From Pseudomonas schmalbachii (GTDB taxonomy: Bacteria > Pseudomonadota > Gammaproteobacteria > Pseudomonadales > Pseudomonadaceae): 64,000 nt of DNA. The notes beneath the pieces were generated by a model that was not told where the DNA came from, ran no database searches, and was given only the letters and a program-made list of their open reading frames with translations. The stretch covers positions 248,001-312,000 of the forward strand of contig NZ_JAELYA010000008.1 in NCBI RefSeq assembly GCF_017589465.1, written 5' to 3'. Positions 1-8,164 of the stretch are shown here, in pieces; position 1 is the stretch's first letter; each line of letters begins with the position of its first letter. The position numbers and the translations under genes are program-made.

Positions 1-247
1 GGGACAGCATGATCAGGCCGGTCAGCGCATCGAACGGCCGGGTGCTGGCCACCGCCCAGATGCCGCGCCACACCGAATGCTCCGCCAGAGGAGCATTGAG
101 GCTGTGGTGCAGGCTGAAATCGAAGTGGTCCATCAGCGCCCGGCTGGGCTCCCAGAGCCAGAGCGCCAGCAGCACCAGCGCCAGCAGGTGACAGGCGACG
201 AATGGCCGCCACGACCAAGTGGCTTGGAACGGTGAGGCTTTGCCCAT
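1..247 (-). CDS. Partial membrane protein (N-terminus only), possibly PAP2/LpxT-like
   Basis: The first 82 codons of a minus-strand gene are visible; it runs off the left edge. The protein begins MGKASPFQ and has a hydrophobic segment at about residues 16-32 ([15 protein letters not shown]). This is followed by [10 protein letters not shown] and a second mildly hydrophobic stretch near the edge. One membrane segment followed by an amphipathic region would fit the start of a PAP2-type phosphatase or LpxT-like phosphotransferase. The catalytic motifs would lie outside the window, so this is only a guess. It is divergent from hslO, with about 106 bases between the two starts. Confidence 0.6.
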   Translation of the reverse strand, partial: MGKASPFQATWSWRPFVACHLLALVLLALWLWEPSRALMDHFDFSLHHSLNAPLAEHSVWRGIWAVASTRPFDALTGLIMLS

Positions 248-353
248 AAAATCTGTCCTCTTCTCCTGCCCAGAATTCAGCCGGACGCCGCGAAGCGCGC
301 TTTATAGGCCTTTGCCGCCGGCTTGTCATTCCCTTCCCAGCGTTGTGCCAAGC

Positions 354-1247
354 ATGTCCCAGATCGACCAGACCCAGCGATTCCTCTTCGACAACACCGA
401 TGTCCGCGGTGAAATGGTGGAGCTCGACCGCAGCTACGCCGAGGTGCTGGCCAAGCACCCCTATCCGCAGCCGGTCGCGCAACTGCTCGGCGAGATGCTG
501 GCGGCCGCCGCGCTGCTCTGCGGCACCCTGAAGTTCGATGGCCTGCTGATACTGCAGGCGCGCTCCAGCGGCGCCGTGCCGCTGCTGATGGTCGAGTGCT
601 CCAGCGAGCGCGAGGTGCGCGGCCTGGCACGCTATGAAGAGGAACAGATCGACGCGGGCGTCGGCCTGCACGAACTGATGCCGGATGGCGTGCTGACCCT
701 GACCGTCGATCCGCGCAACGGCAAGCGCTACCAGGGCATCGTGCCGCTCGAAGGCGCAACCCTGGCCGATTGCCTGTCCGCCTATTTCGCCACCTCCGAG
801 CAGTTGCCCACCCGCTTCTGGCTCAACGCCGACACCCGTCGCGCCCGCGGCCTGCTGTTGCAGCAACTGCCGGCGGATCGCCTGAAGGACGCCGAGGCGC
901 GCGCCGCCAGCTGGCAGCATGTGACCACCCTCGGCGACACCCTGACCGCCGAGGAACTGCTGGCGCTGGACAACCAGACCCTGCTGCACCGCCTCTATCA
1001 CGAGGACGACCTGCGCCTGTTCGAGCCGAATCCGCTGATGTTCCGCTGCAGCTGCTCGCGGGAGCGCTCGGCCAACGCGCTGGTCAGCCTCGGTCATGCG
1101 GATGCCGAGCGCCTGCTCGACGAGCAGGGCGGCGCGGTGATCGTCGACTGCCAGTTCTGCAACCAGCGCTACCGTTTCGACAGCAGCGACGTCACTCAAC
1201 TGTTCGCCGGCGGCGGCAGCCAGGCGCCGTCGCAGACGCGGCATTAA
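354..1247 (+). CDS. hslO: Hsp33 redox-regulated holdase chaperone
   Basis: 297-residue Hsp33, a cytoplasmic chaperone switched on by oxidation and unfolding. The N-terminal part matches the family ([10 protein letters not shown], later [12 protein letters not shown]). The C-terminal zinc site is complete: C232-S-C234 and C266-Q-F-C269, which bind zinc in the reduced, inactive form and make disulfides under oxidative stress. The ATG at 354 ([10 protein letters not shown]) is chosen because family similarity begins there. An upstream in-frame start at 219 would add 45 unrelated residues overlapping the divergent promoter region. The next gene is pckA, as I recall for PAO1. Confidence 0.96.
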   Translation: MSQIDQTQRFLFDNTDVRGEMVELDRSYAEVLAKHPYPQPVAQLLGEMLAAAALLCGTLKFDGLLILQARSSGAVPLLMVECSSEREVRGLARYEEEQIDAGVGLHELMPDGVLTLTVDPRNGKRYQGIVPLEGATLADCLSAYFATSEQLPTRFWLNADTRRARGLLLQQLPADRLKDAEARAASWQHVTTLGDTLTAEELLALDNQTLLHRLYHEDDLRLFEPNPLMFRCSCSRERSANALVSLGHADAERLLDEQGGAVIVDCQFCNQRYRFDSSDVTQLFAGGGSQAPSQTRH

Positions 1248-1322
1248 CCGCCTCTATCGGGGCGATAGTCGAACAGTCGACGCCGTCACCGGATCAGAGG
1301 CTGCACGGGGACTGTGCTTTTC

Positions 1323-1331
1323 TGGCATAAT
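1323..1331 (+). promoter_or_regulatory. Candidate extended -10 element for pckA
   Basis: TGGCATAAT fits an extended -10 (TGn plus a hexamer matching TATAAT at 5 of 6). It lies 86 bases before the pckA ATG. No good -35 hexamer is seen at the right distance, which is usual for extended -10 promoters. Inference only. Confidence 0.35.
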
Positions 1332-1416
1332 CCCGCGACTTTTTTCCGCTGTAGTGGGAATCAGAAGTCACTACGCAATGTTTGGAGGACTCGGCCTCTG
1401 GCCGACGGGGACCCAC

Positions 1417-2958
1417 ATGACGCAAGCCAACAAAGCCGTGTACACCAATATCAGCGTTGCCCAACTGGTCGAAGAAGCCATCCGCCGCGGGGAAGGCGAA
1501 CTGGCCGACAACGGCTCGCTGGTCGTACGTACCGGCCACCGCACCGGCCGCTCGCCTGCCGACCGTTTCATCGTCGAAGAGGCGGGCAGCAAGGACAACA
1601 TCGCCTGGGGCGCGATCAACCGTCCGTTCCCGGCCGACAAGTTCGATGCCCTGTGGGATCGCGTCGAGGCCTTCAACAACGCCCAGGACCACTTCGTTTC
1701 CCACGTGCATGTAGGTTCCGCCGAGGAGCACTACCTGCCGGTCAAGATGACCACCGGCACCGCCTGGCAGAACCTGTTCGGCCGTCAGCTGTTCATCAAT
1801 CCCGAGCAGTACAACCAGGCCGGCCGCGACGAGTGGCAGGTCCTCAACGTCGCCAACTTCGAGTGCGTGCCCGAGCGTGACGGCACCAACTCCGATGGCT
1901 GCGTCATCCTCAACTTCGCCCAGAAGAAGGTGCTGATCGCCGGCATGCGCTACGCCGGTGAAATGAAGAAAGCCATGTTCTCCGTGCAGAACTACCTGCT
2001 GCCGGAAAAAGACGTGCTGCCGATGCACTGCGCCGCCAACATCGGCGAAGAAGGCGACGTGACCCTGTTCTTCGGCCTGTCCGGCACCGGCAAGACCACC
2101 CTGTCCGCCGACGAAAGCCGCTACCTGATCGGCGACGACGAGCACGGCTGGGGCGAAGGCGTGGTGTTCAACATCGAAGGCGGCTGCTACGCCAAGTGCA
2201 TCGACCTGTCCGAGAAGAACGAGCCGGTGATCTGGAAAGCCATCCAGTTCGGCGCCGTGCTGGAAAACGTCGTCCTCGACGAGAACCGTACCCCGGACTA
2301 CGCCGACGACAGCCTGACCCAGAACAGCCGCGCCGCCTACCCGCTGGAGCACGTCGAGAAGCGTTCCGAGAAGAACCTCGGCGGCGAGCCGAACGCCGTG
2401 ATCTTCCTGACCTGCGACCTGACCGGCGTTCTGCCGCCGGTGTCGATCCTGAACAACGAGCAGGCGGCCTACCACTTCCTGTCCGGCTACACCGCGCTGG
2501 TCGGCTCGACCGAAATGGGCTCCGGCGGCGGCATCAAGTCGACCTTCTCCACCTGCTTCGGCGCCCCGTTCTTCCCGCGTCCGGCTGGTGTCTACGCGGA
2601 ACTGCTGATCAAGCGCATCAAGTCCTTCGGCTCCAAGGTCTACCTGGTCAACACCGGCTGGACCGGCGGCGGTTACGGCGTCGGCAAGCGCTTCAACATC
2701 CCGACCACCCGTGGCGTGATCGCTGCCATCCAGAGCGGCGCGCTGATCGGCGCCGAGACCGAGCACCTGGGCATCATCAACCTGGACGTGCCGAAGGCCG
2801 TTCCGGGCGTCGAGACCAACCTGCTCAACCCGCGCAACACCTGGGCTGACAAGGACGCCTACGACGAGGCAGCCCGTGGCCTGGCCGCCAAGTTCATCGA
2901 GAACTTCAAGAAGTTCGACGTGAGCGACGCCATCCAGAGCGCCGGCCCGCAGCTGTAA
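1417..2958 (+). CDS. pckA: Phosphoenolpyruvate carboxykinase (ATP)
   Basis: 513-residue ATP-type PEP carboxykinase. It converts oxaloacetate and ATP to PEP, CO2 and ADP, the entry to gluconeogenesis from TCA intermediates. The nucleotide-binding loop GLSGTGKTT is at residues 220-228, followed by the metal-binding IGDDEHGW motif. The conserved early motif [14 protein letters not shown] is also present. Length is normal for the bacterial enzyme. The start at 1417 ([10 protein letters not shown]) follows a GGGG-containing ribosome site; the in-frame ATG at 1378 would add 13 residues with no family match. A strong terminator follows, so it is probably monocistronic. Confidence 0.98.
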   Translation: MTQANKAVYTNISVAQLVEEAIRRGEGELADNGSLVVRTGHRTGRSPADRFIVEEAGSKDNIAWGAINRPFPADKFDALWDRVEAFNNAQDHFVSHVHVGSAEEHYLPVKMTTGTAWQNLFGRQLFINPEQYNQAGRDEWQVLNVANFECVPERDGTNSDGCVILNFAQKKVLIAGMRYAGEMKKAMFSVQNYLLPEKDVLPMHCAANIGEEGDVTLFFGLSGTGKTTLSADESRYLIGDDEHGWGEGVVFNIEGGCYAKCIDLSEKNEPVIWKAIQFGAVLENVVLDENRTPDYADDSLTQNSRAAYPLEHVEKRSEKNLGGEPNAVIFLTCDLTGVLPPVSILNNEQAAYHFLSGYTALVGSTEMGSGGGIKSTFSTCFGAPFFPRPAGVYAELLIKRIKSFGSKVYLVNTGWTGGGYGVGKRFNIPTTRGVIAAIQSGALIGAETEHLGIINLDVPKAVPGVETNLLNPRNTWADKDAYDEAARGLAAKFIENFKKFDVSDAIQSAGPQL

Positions 2959-2974
2959 GCGAGCCGCCGTCGAG

Positions 2975-2998
2975 AAAGCCGCCTTCGGGCGGCTTTTT
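2975..2998 (+). terminator. Rho-independent terminator of pckA
   Basis: Stem AAAGCCGCC / GGCGGCTTT with a TTCG tetraloop, followed by a short T run. It begins 17 bases after the pckA stop codon. Confidence 0.9.
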
Positions 2999-3106
2999 CA
3001 TTTCCGCCGGAAGCATTTCGATCATTCCAATCGAGAGATTCGAATGATGAAGCCTGGGCGCGCGCGTAGCATAGGCGCCTTTTGCGACCGAAGAAGGAAT
3101 GTTCCC

Positions 3107-3709
3107 ATGCATATCGATGACGCCATCCGCAGCCGCCGCGCCGTCAAGCTCTACGATCCGGCCTTCGCCCTGAGCCGCGAGGAGAAGGACGAGCTGCTGC
3201 AACTGGCGATGCTCGCGCCGTCGGCCTACAACCTGCAGCCGGTACGCCTGGTCGAAGTCAGCGACCCGCAACTGCGTGCGCACATCCGCGAAGTCGCCAG
3301 CAACCAGGCACAGATCACCGATGCCTCGATGCTGGTGGTGGTCTGCGCGCGGACCGACAGCTGGGAAAAGGACGCCAAGCGCGTCTGGGAAGGCGCGCCG
3401 CAACCGGTACGCGACTACATGGACGGCGCCATCGACGCCTACTACCGCGGCAAGCCGCAGACCCAGCGCGACGAAGCGCTGCGCAGCTGCGGCCTGACCG
3501 CCCAGACCCTGATGCTCGCCGCCCGCGGCAAGGGCCTGGACTCCTGCCCGATGATCGGCTTCGACTTCGACGCGGTGGGCAAGCTGATCAACCTGCCGGA
3601 AAACCACGTGATCGGCCTGATGGTCGCCGTCGGCAAGCAGACCGCCGAAGCCAAGCCGCGCGTGGGCAAGCTGTCGATCGACGAAGTGGTCATCCGCGAC
3701 CGTTTCTGA
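3107..3709 (+). CDS. Nitroreductase family FMN-dependent oxidoreductase
   Basis: 200-residue nitroreductase-fold protein, predicted to bind FMN and use NAD(P)H. The N-terminus IRSRRAVKLYDP matches the family's first FMN phosphate-binding arginines. The motif APSAYNLQPVRLVEV near residue 36 is the usual APSAxNxQPW-type motif. The late segment LPENHVIGLMVAVGK is also characteristic. The ATG at 3107 has an AAGAAGGA ribosome site 8 bases upstream. The physiological substrate (quinones, nitroaromatics, enones) cannot be told from sequence. Confidence 0.88.
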   Translation: MHIDDAIRSRRAVKLYDPAFALSREEKDELLQLAMLAPSAYNLQPVRLVEVSDPQLRAHIREVASNQAQITDASMLVVVCARTDSWEKDAKRVWEGAPQPVRDYMDGAIDAYYRGKPQTQRDEALRSCGLTAQTLMLAARGKGLDSCPMIGFDFDAVGKLINLPENHVIGLMVAVGKQTAEAKPRVGKLSIDEVVIRDRF

Positions 3710-3732
3710 GGCGTACCGGGATTCCTCCGGGT

Positions 3733-3815
3733 GTAGGGTGGATGGCGCTTTTCCATCCACCATGCAAGCACCGCATTGGCAGGATGGTGGATCGATGGAG
3801 CGTGATCCACCCTAC
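3733..3815. repeat. Intergenic inverted repeat (GTAGGGTGGAT family)
   Basis: The left end GTAGGGTGGAT and right end ATCCACCCTAC are reverse complements. An internal inverted arm (TGGATGG...CCATCCA) follows the left end. A relative with a slightly different core is at 49051-49130. It is part of the 454-base gene-free stretch between the nitroreductase and the helicase. Confidence 0.75.
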
Positions 3816-3866
3816 GCACAGCCCAGGCTGTAGGAGCAACTGTCTATGCTTCGCCGTGGGGCCGCC

Positions 3867-3985
3867 CCCTCACCCTAACCCTCTCCCTCAAGGGAGAGGG
3901 GACTGCCCGGCGTTGCCGGATGGCACGGCATATCTCCCGACGCAGTTGTGCCCCCTCTCCCTCCGGGAGAGGGTTGGGGTGAGGG
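3867..3985. repeat. Long inverted repeat, CCCTCACCC family, copy 1
   Basis: About 119 bases. The left arm runs CCCTCACCCTAACCCTCTCC then a short hairpin and GGGAGAGGGG. The right arm mirrors it, ending GGGTTGGGGTGAGGG. Each arm is itself a hairpin (CTCTCCC/GGGAGAG), so the unit is a double hairpin. The other full copies are at 29118-29235 and 41230-41355, with a half copy at 17242-17278. Confidence 0.85.
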
Positions 3986-4008
3986 AGCCAGCAACGCGAC
4001 AGCATCTT

Positions 4009-4034
4009 CGTAGAAGCGGGCCATGCCCGCGAAT
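4009..4034. repeat. Single REP-like half element
   Basis: CGTAGAAGCGGGCCATGCCCGCGAA is a degenerate half of the GTAGGAGCGGGCCATGCCCGCGA element seen as inverted pairs elsewhere in the window (for example 49144-49202). Its core GCGGGC-CAT-GCCCGC is a hairpin. Confidence 0.65.
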
Positions 4035-4163
4035 CGCACTCCAGGGTGTCCGGATGCCAACCGCTGCCCACTTCCGCACCGCGGCTGTCGCCATGCTCCG
4101 AGCGCCCGTAGGATCGTTGCAGCGATCAATCTGGTCCATAGTCAGGTCAACGGAGTGACTCCC

Positions 4164-6092
4164 ATGCACGACACCCTCGAACGCGTCTTCGGTTACCGCC
4201 AGTTCCGCCCCGGCCAGGAGGCGGCGATCCGTGCCGTACTGGCCGGACGTTCGGCGGCGGCAATCTTTCCCACCGGCTCCGGCAAGTCGCTGTGCTACCA
4301 GTTGCCGGCATTGCATCTGCCTCACCTGACCCTGGTGGTCTCGCCCCTATTGGCGCTGATGCAGGACCAGTTGGCCTTCCTCGCCCGGCACGACATTCCC
4401 GCCGCCAGCATCGATTCGGCGCAGAGTCGCGAGCAGACCGCCGAGGTGATGCGGCGAGCCCGCTCCGGAGAGCTGAAGGTGCTGATGATCTCGGTGGAGC
4501 GCCTGAAGAACGAGCGTTTCCGCCACTTCATCGCCCAGGTGCCGATTTCCCTGCTGGTGGTGGACGAGGCGCACTGCATTTCCGAGTGGGGCCATAACTT
4601 CCGCCCGGACTATCTCAAGCTGCCCGACTACCAGCGGCAGTTCGGCATTCCCCAGGTGCTGCTGCTCACCGCGACCGCCACGCCGGCGGTGATTGCCGAC
4701 ATGCAGGCGAAGTTCGCCATCGCCACGGAGGATGTGATCACCACCGGTTTCTACCGGCCCAACCTGAACCTGCTGGTGGAGCCGGTGCAGGGTGGCGCCA
4801 AGCTGCGTCGGCTGGTGGACTGGCTGGGCGCGCGGGCGGGGCAGCCGAGCATCGTCTACGTCACCCAGCAGAAGACCGCCGAGGAGGTCGCCGGGCAACT
4901 GGCGCAGCGGGGCATTCCAGCCTGCGCCTATCACGCCGGCATGGCTCATGAGCAGCGCGAGTCGATCCAGCGGCAGTTCATGGATGGGCGGCTGAACTGC
5001 ATCGTCGCCACCATCGCCTTCGGCATGGGTATCGACAAGAGCGATATCCGCAACGTCGTGCACTTCGACCTGCCGAAATCCGTCGAGAACTACAGCCAGG
5101 AGATCGGCCGCGCCGGGCGCGACGGCAAGCCCTCGGACTGCCTGGTGCTGGCCAATCGCGACAGCCTCAACGTGCTGCAGAATTTCGTCTACGGCGACAC
5201 TCCGGAGCGCGCGGGCATCCGCTGCGTGCTCGACGAAATGGCCGCTGCACCGGGCGGCGAGTGGGAGCTGACGCTCAACGCGCTCTCCGAGCAGAGCAAC
5301 ATCCGCCCGTTGCCGCTGAAGACCCTGCTGGTGCAACTGGAGCTGCGCGGCATCATCGCTCCGCGTTATGCCTACTTCGCCGAATATCGCTTCAAGTACC
5401 TGCTCGAACCCGAGACGCTGCTGGCGAAGTTCGACGGCGAGCGGCGGCAGTTCGTCGAAGCCATCGTCGCCAGCTCGAAGCGTGCGCGCACCTGGTGCAC
5501 GGTGGATTTCGACAACCTGTACCAGCAGCACCGCGCCGAGCGCGCGCGGGTGGTCAAGGCGCTGGACTACTTCCAGGAGAAGGGCTGGATCGAGCTGGAG
5601 AGCAAGCAGATGACCGAGGTCTATGCGCGCCTGCGCAGCGACTTCGACGTCGATGTCCTCGCCGATGAACTGCACGCCTATTTCAGGCGCCACGAAGCGA
5701 GCGAGATCGCGCGGATCGACGCCATGCTCGCGCTGTTCGCCAGCGAGGAATGCCTGAGTCGGCGCCTGGCGGTCTATTTCGGCGATCAGCAGGCGCCGCA
5801 GCGTTGCGGGCATTGCTCGGTGTGCAGCGGTCGGGTCGCCCGCTTGCCGGAGGCGCCGGCCCTGCCGGAGCTTTCCGTGGAAAGGATGCAGGGCTACAGC
5901 GCGACATTCATTGCGCGCCATGCCGAGTCGCGCGGCATTCCACCGGGGGCCGAGTGTCTGACGCGCTTCCTCTGCGGCATCGGCTCGCCGCTGTTCACCC
6001 GCATGCGGGCGCGCAATATCGAAGGCTTCGCCGTGCTGGAGGACTACCCCTACGCCACCGTGCGCCAGTGGGTAGAGCGGATGCCGGCGTAG
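4164..6092 (+). CDS. RecQ-family ATP-dependent DNA helicase
   Basis: 642-residue superfamily 2 helicase. It has Walker A PTGSGKS (K41), DEAH box D134-E-A-H137 followed by CISEWGHNFRPDY, and the motif VI segment QEIGRAGRDG. A zinc site of the RecQ type is present (C530, C548, C551, C554 in RCGHCSVC). It starts directly at the helicase core (YRQFRPGQEAAI), and I see no clear HRDC domain at the end, so it may not be the canonical recQ. The ATG at 4164 fits the family start; longer in-frame starts run into repeat DNA. The TAG stop lies inside the repeat at 6088-6171. Confidence 0.9.
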   Translation: MHDTLERVFGYRQFRPGQEAAIRAVLAGRSAAAIFPTGSGKSLCYQLPALHLPHLTLVVSPLLALMQDQLAFLARHDIPAASIDSAQSREQTAEVMRRARSGELKVLMISVERLKNERFRHFIAQVPISLLVVDEAHCISEWGHNFRPDYLKLPDYQRQFGIPQVLLLTATATPAVIADMQAKFAIATEDVITTGFYRPNLNLLVEPVQGGAKLRRLVDWLGARAGQPSIVYVTQQKTAEEVAGQLAQRGIPACAYHAGMAHEQRESIQRQFMDGRLNCIVATIAFGMGIDKSDIRNVVHFDLPKSVENYSQEIGRAGRDGKPSDCLVLANRDSLNVLQNFVYGDTPERAGIRCVLDEMAAAPGGEWELTLNALSEQSNIRPLPLKTLLVQLELRGIIAPRYAYFAEYRFKYLLEPETLLAKFDGERRQFVEAIVASSKRARTWCTVDFDNLYQQHRAERARVVKALDYFQEKGWIELESKQMTEVYARLRSDFDVDVLADELHAYFRRHEASEIARIDAMLALFASEECLSRRLAVYFGDQQAPQRCGHCSVCSGRVARLPEAPALPELSVERMQGYSATFIARHAESRGIPPGAECLTRFLCGIGSPLFTRMRARNIEGFAVLEDYPYATVRQWVERMPA

Positions 6093-6171
6093 GTTGGCGC
6101 TGAGCGCAGCGAAGCCCAACATCTGCCGAACAGTGGCCCCGTTGGGCTTCGCAAGCTCAGCACCAACCTAC
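6088..6171. repeat. Inverted repeat, GTAGGTTGG family, copy 1
   Basis: Imperfect 84-base palindrome: CGTAGGTTGGCGCTGAGC...GAAGCCCAAC on the left and GTTGGGCTTCGC...GCACCAACCTAC on the right. It fills the gap between two convergent genes, and both of their TAG stop codons come from its GTAGG ends. Other copies are at 13077-13151 and 21317-21399. Confidence 0.85.
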
Positions 6172-6677
6172 CTTTCCCACACCTCGAAGGTATGCGCCGG
6201 CGTATCTGCCGTGGCCGTGTGGGCATCGCTGGATGCCAGCTGCCAGCCAGCGTCCAGTTCGGGGAACCAGGCATCGCCTTCCGGTTTCAGGGCCACGCGG
6301 GTCAGGTAGAGGCGCTGCGCAATCGGCTGAGCCTCGGCATACAGCTGCGCGCCGCCGATCAGCATCAGCTCGTCCACACCCTTTTCCCGCGCCCAGGCGT
6401 CGGCGCGTTGCATGGCGGCCTGCAGCGAGGTGAACACCTCGGCGCCTTCGAGGGCGAGACCGGGCTGGCGGCTGACCACCAGGTTGAGCCGGCCGGGCAG
6501 CGGGCGGCCCAGCGAGTCCCAGGTCTTGCGGCCCATGATGATCGGTTTGCCGAGGGTCATGGCCTTGAAGTGCTTGAGGTCCGCCGGCAGGTGCCAGGGC
6601 ATGCGGTTGTCGATGCCGATCACGCGGTTTTCCGCGAGGGCGGCGATCATGGCGAGGGGGAGCGGGGTCTGATTCAT
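6168..6677 (-). CDS. folA: Dihydrofolate reductase
   Basis: 169-residue DHFR, reducing dihydrofolate to tetrahydrofolate with NADPH. Family motifs are AENRVIGIDNRMPWHLPADLKHF (substrate site with the catalytic acidic residue in PADLKHF), GRKTWDSLGRPLPGR (NADPH site) and ELMLIGGAQLYAEA. The ATG at 6677 gives MNQTPLPLAMIAAL; a longer frame upstream adds 34 unlike residues. No strong ribosome site is seen. It is divergent from the DUF2868 gene (89-base gap) and convergent with the helicase gene, with its stop codon inside a repeat. Confidence 0.97.
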   Translation of the reverse strand: MNQTPLPLAMIAALAENRVIGIDNRMPWHLPADLKHFKAMTLGKPIIMGRKTWDSLGRPLPGRLNLVVSRQPGLALEGAEVFTSLQAAMQRADAWAREKGVDELMLIGGAQLYAEAQPIAQRLYLTRVALKPEGDAWFPELDAGWQLASSDAHTATADTPAHTFEVWER

Positions 6678-6766
6678 GGGCGCGAGGATAGTCAGTGCCG
6701 TGCCCGCGCGGCAAGTACGGCGCCCAGCGGTTATGCTTCGCGCTGGAACTGCCGACGAGACAGCGC

Positions 6767-8164
6767 GTGACCGCCACATCTTCTGCCGAACATCATTCCG
6801 ACCTGCAGGGCCTCTGGCTGGCCGAGGCCCTGCGCCTGCGCGAGGAACATGCCGGGCCGCTGGAGGACAGCGAGGCTTGCCGTCAGGCGATCGTCCAGGG
6901 CGGCTCGCTGACCCGGCGGATTCTCACTCGCGCCGCCAACCTCGCTCGCCGCGATGGCGTCGATGCGGCGCAGACGGCCTGGCGCCAGGGTGCGCACCTG
7001 GCGCTCTGGCTCATGCTGGCGCTGGCCCTGGTCAGCGGCGGCGGACTGGCGCTGGCCGCGCTCGGCGACGGGCAGCGGCCGGTCAATGTGTTCTGGGCGC
7101 TGGCCAGCCTGCTCGGGCTCAACCTGCTGATGCTGTTCGGCTGGGCGGTGGGCTTCTTCGCCGGTGGCGAGGCGGCCGGTGCGCTCGGGCGCCTGTGGCT
7201 GTGGCTGAGCGGCAAGCTGTCCCGCGATGCCCGCGCCGCGCAACTGGCGCCGGCGCTGCTGGTGCTGCTCGGCCGCCAGGGGCTGACGCGCTGGGCGCTC
7301 GGCCTGCTGGTCCACGGTCTGTGGACGGTCGTCCTGCTGGCCGCGTTCGGCGTGCTGCTGGCCCTGCTGGCGACGCGGCGCTACGGCTTCGTCTGGGAAA
7401 CCACCATCCTCGGCGGCGATACCTTCGTCCTGCTCACCCAGGCGCTCGGTGCGTTGCCGGCGCTGCTTGGCTTCCCGCTGCCGGACAGCGAGCTGATCCG
7501 CGCCAGCGGCGATGCCGCGCTGACCAGCGAGGCCGCCCGGCATGCCTGGGCCGGCTGGCTGGTGGGCATCCTGCTGGTGTACGGCGTGCTGCTGCGTTTC
7601 GGTCTCTGGTTGTTCTGCCTGTGGCGCTGGCTGCGCGGCCGCGCGCGGCTCGACCTGGATCTCTCGCGGCCCGGCTACAGCCTGCTGCGCGAGCGCCTGA
7701 TGCCGGCCAGCGAGCGCCTCGGCGTCAGCGATGCCGCCCCGGATGTGCTGGTCGAGCCGCAGGCGCAGTCGCCCGCCAGCAGTGCCGACGGCGCCGTGCT
7801 GGTGGCCGTCGAACTGGACGACCGGACGCCATGGCCGCCCCATCTGCCGCATGGCGTGGCGGACGCCGGTAACCTCGACGATGGCGCCCAGCGCCGCCGC
7901 CTGCTCGAACAGCTCACCCGTTATCCGCCGGCGCGCCTGGCCATCGCCTGCGACCCGCGGCGCTCGCCGGATCGCGGCACCCTGGCGCTGATCGCCGAGC
8001 TGTCGCGCTGCGCCGCCGCTACCCGCGTCTGGCTGCTGCAGCCGCCGTCTGGCGAGGTGCTGGACGCCGATCGCCTGGGCGACTGGCATGCCGCCATCGA
8101 GCGCCTGCAACTGCCGCACTCGTCGGCTTCCCCCGTCGGCTGGCTGGAGGCCGGTCATGACTGA
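6767..8164 (+). CDS. DUF2868 family membrane protein
   Basis: 465-residue protein matching the DUF2868 family by overall layout. It has a soluble N-terminus (LWLAEALRLREEHAGPLEDSE), several hydrophobic segments (about residues 79-100, 108-135, 175-205, 265-285) and a soluble alanine-rich C-terminal region. The role is unknown. The start is taken as GTG 6767 because the conserved sequence begins soon after; an in-frame ATG at 6695 would reach almost to the folA start. Its last 8 bases overlap the next gene, a GTPase, which implies translational coupling and a shared function at the membrane. Confidence 0.8.
   Translation: MTATSSAEHHSDLQGLWLAEALRLREEHAGPLEDSEACRQAIVQGGSLTRRILTRAANLARRDGVDAAQTAWRQGAHLALWLMLALALVSGGGLALAALGDGQRPVNVFWALASLLGLNLLMLFGWAVGFFAGGEAAGALGRLWLWLSGKLSRDARAAQLAPALLVLLGRQGLTRWALGLLVHGLWTVVLLAAFGVLLALLATRRYGFVWETTILGGDTFVLLTQALGALPALLGFPLPDSELIRASGDAALTSEAARHAWAGWLVGILLVYGVLLRFGLWLFCLWRWLRGRARLDLDLSRPGYSLLRERLMPASERLGVSDAAPDVLVEPQAQSPASSADGAVLVAVELDDRTPWPPHLPHGVADAGNLDDGAQRRRLLEQLTRYPPARLAIACDPRRSPDRGTLALIAELSRCAAATRVWLLQPPSGEVLDADRLGDWHAAIERLQLPHSSASPVGWLEAGHD

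Noticed and set aside
219-353. N-terminal extension of HslO
   Set aside because: 45 residues with no family match, read through the hslO leader.
1294-2766. Long minus-strand open frame opposite pckA (490 codons)
   Set aside because: Shadow of a high-GC gene: rich in Val, Gly, His and Asp, with no recognisable motif, while the plus strand encodes a clear PEP carboxykinase.
3733-4034. Clustered repeats considered as a CRISPR array
   Set aside because: Repeats are inverted, of different families and unequal spacing; there are no regular direct repeats and no cas genes.
4347-6122. Long minus-strand open frame opposite the helicase
   Set aside because: Same kind of GC-driven shadow; no family features and no ribosome site.
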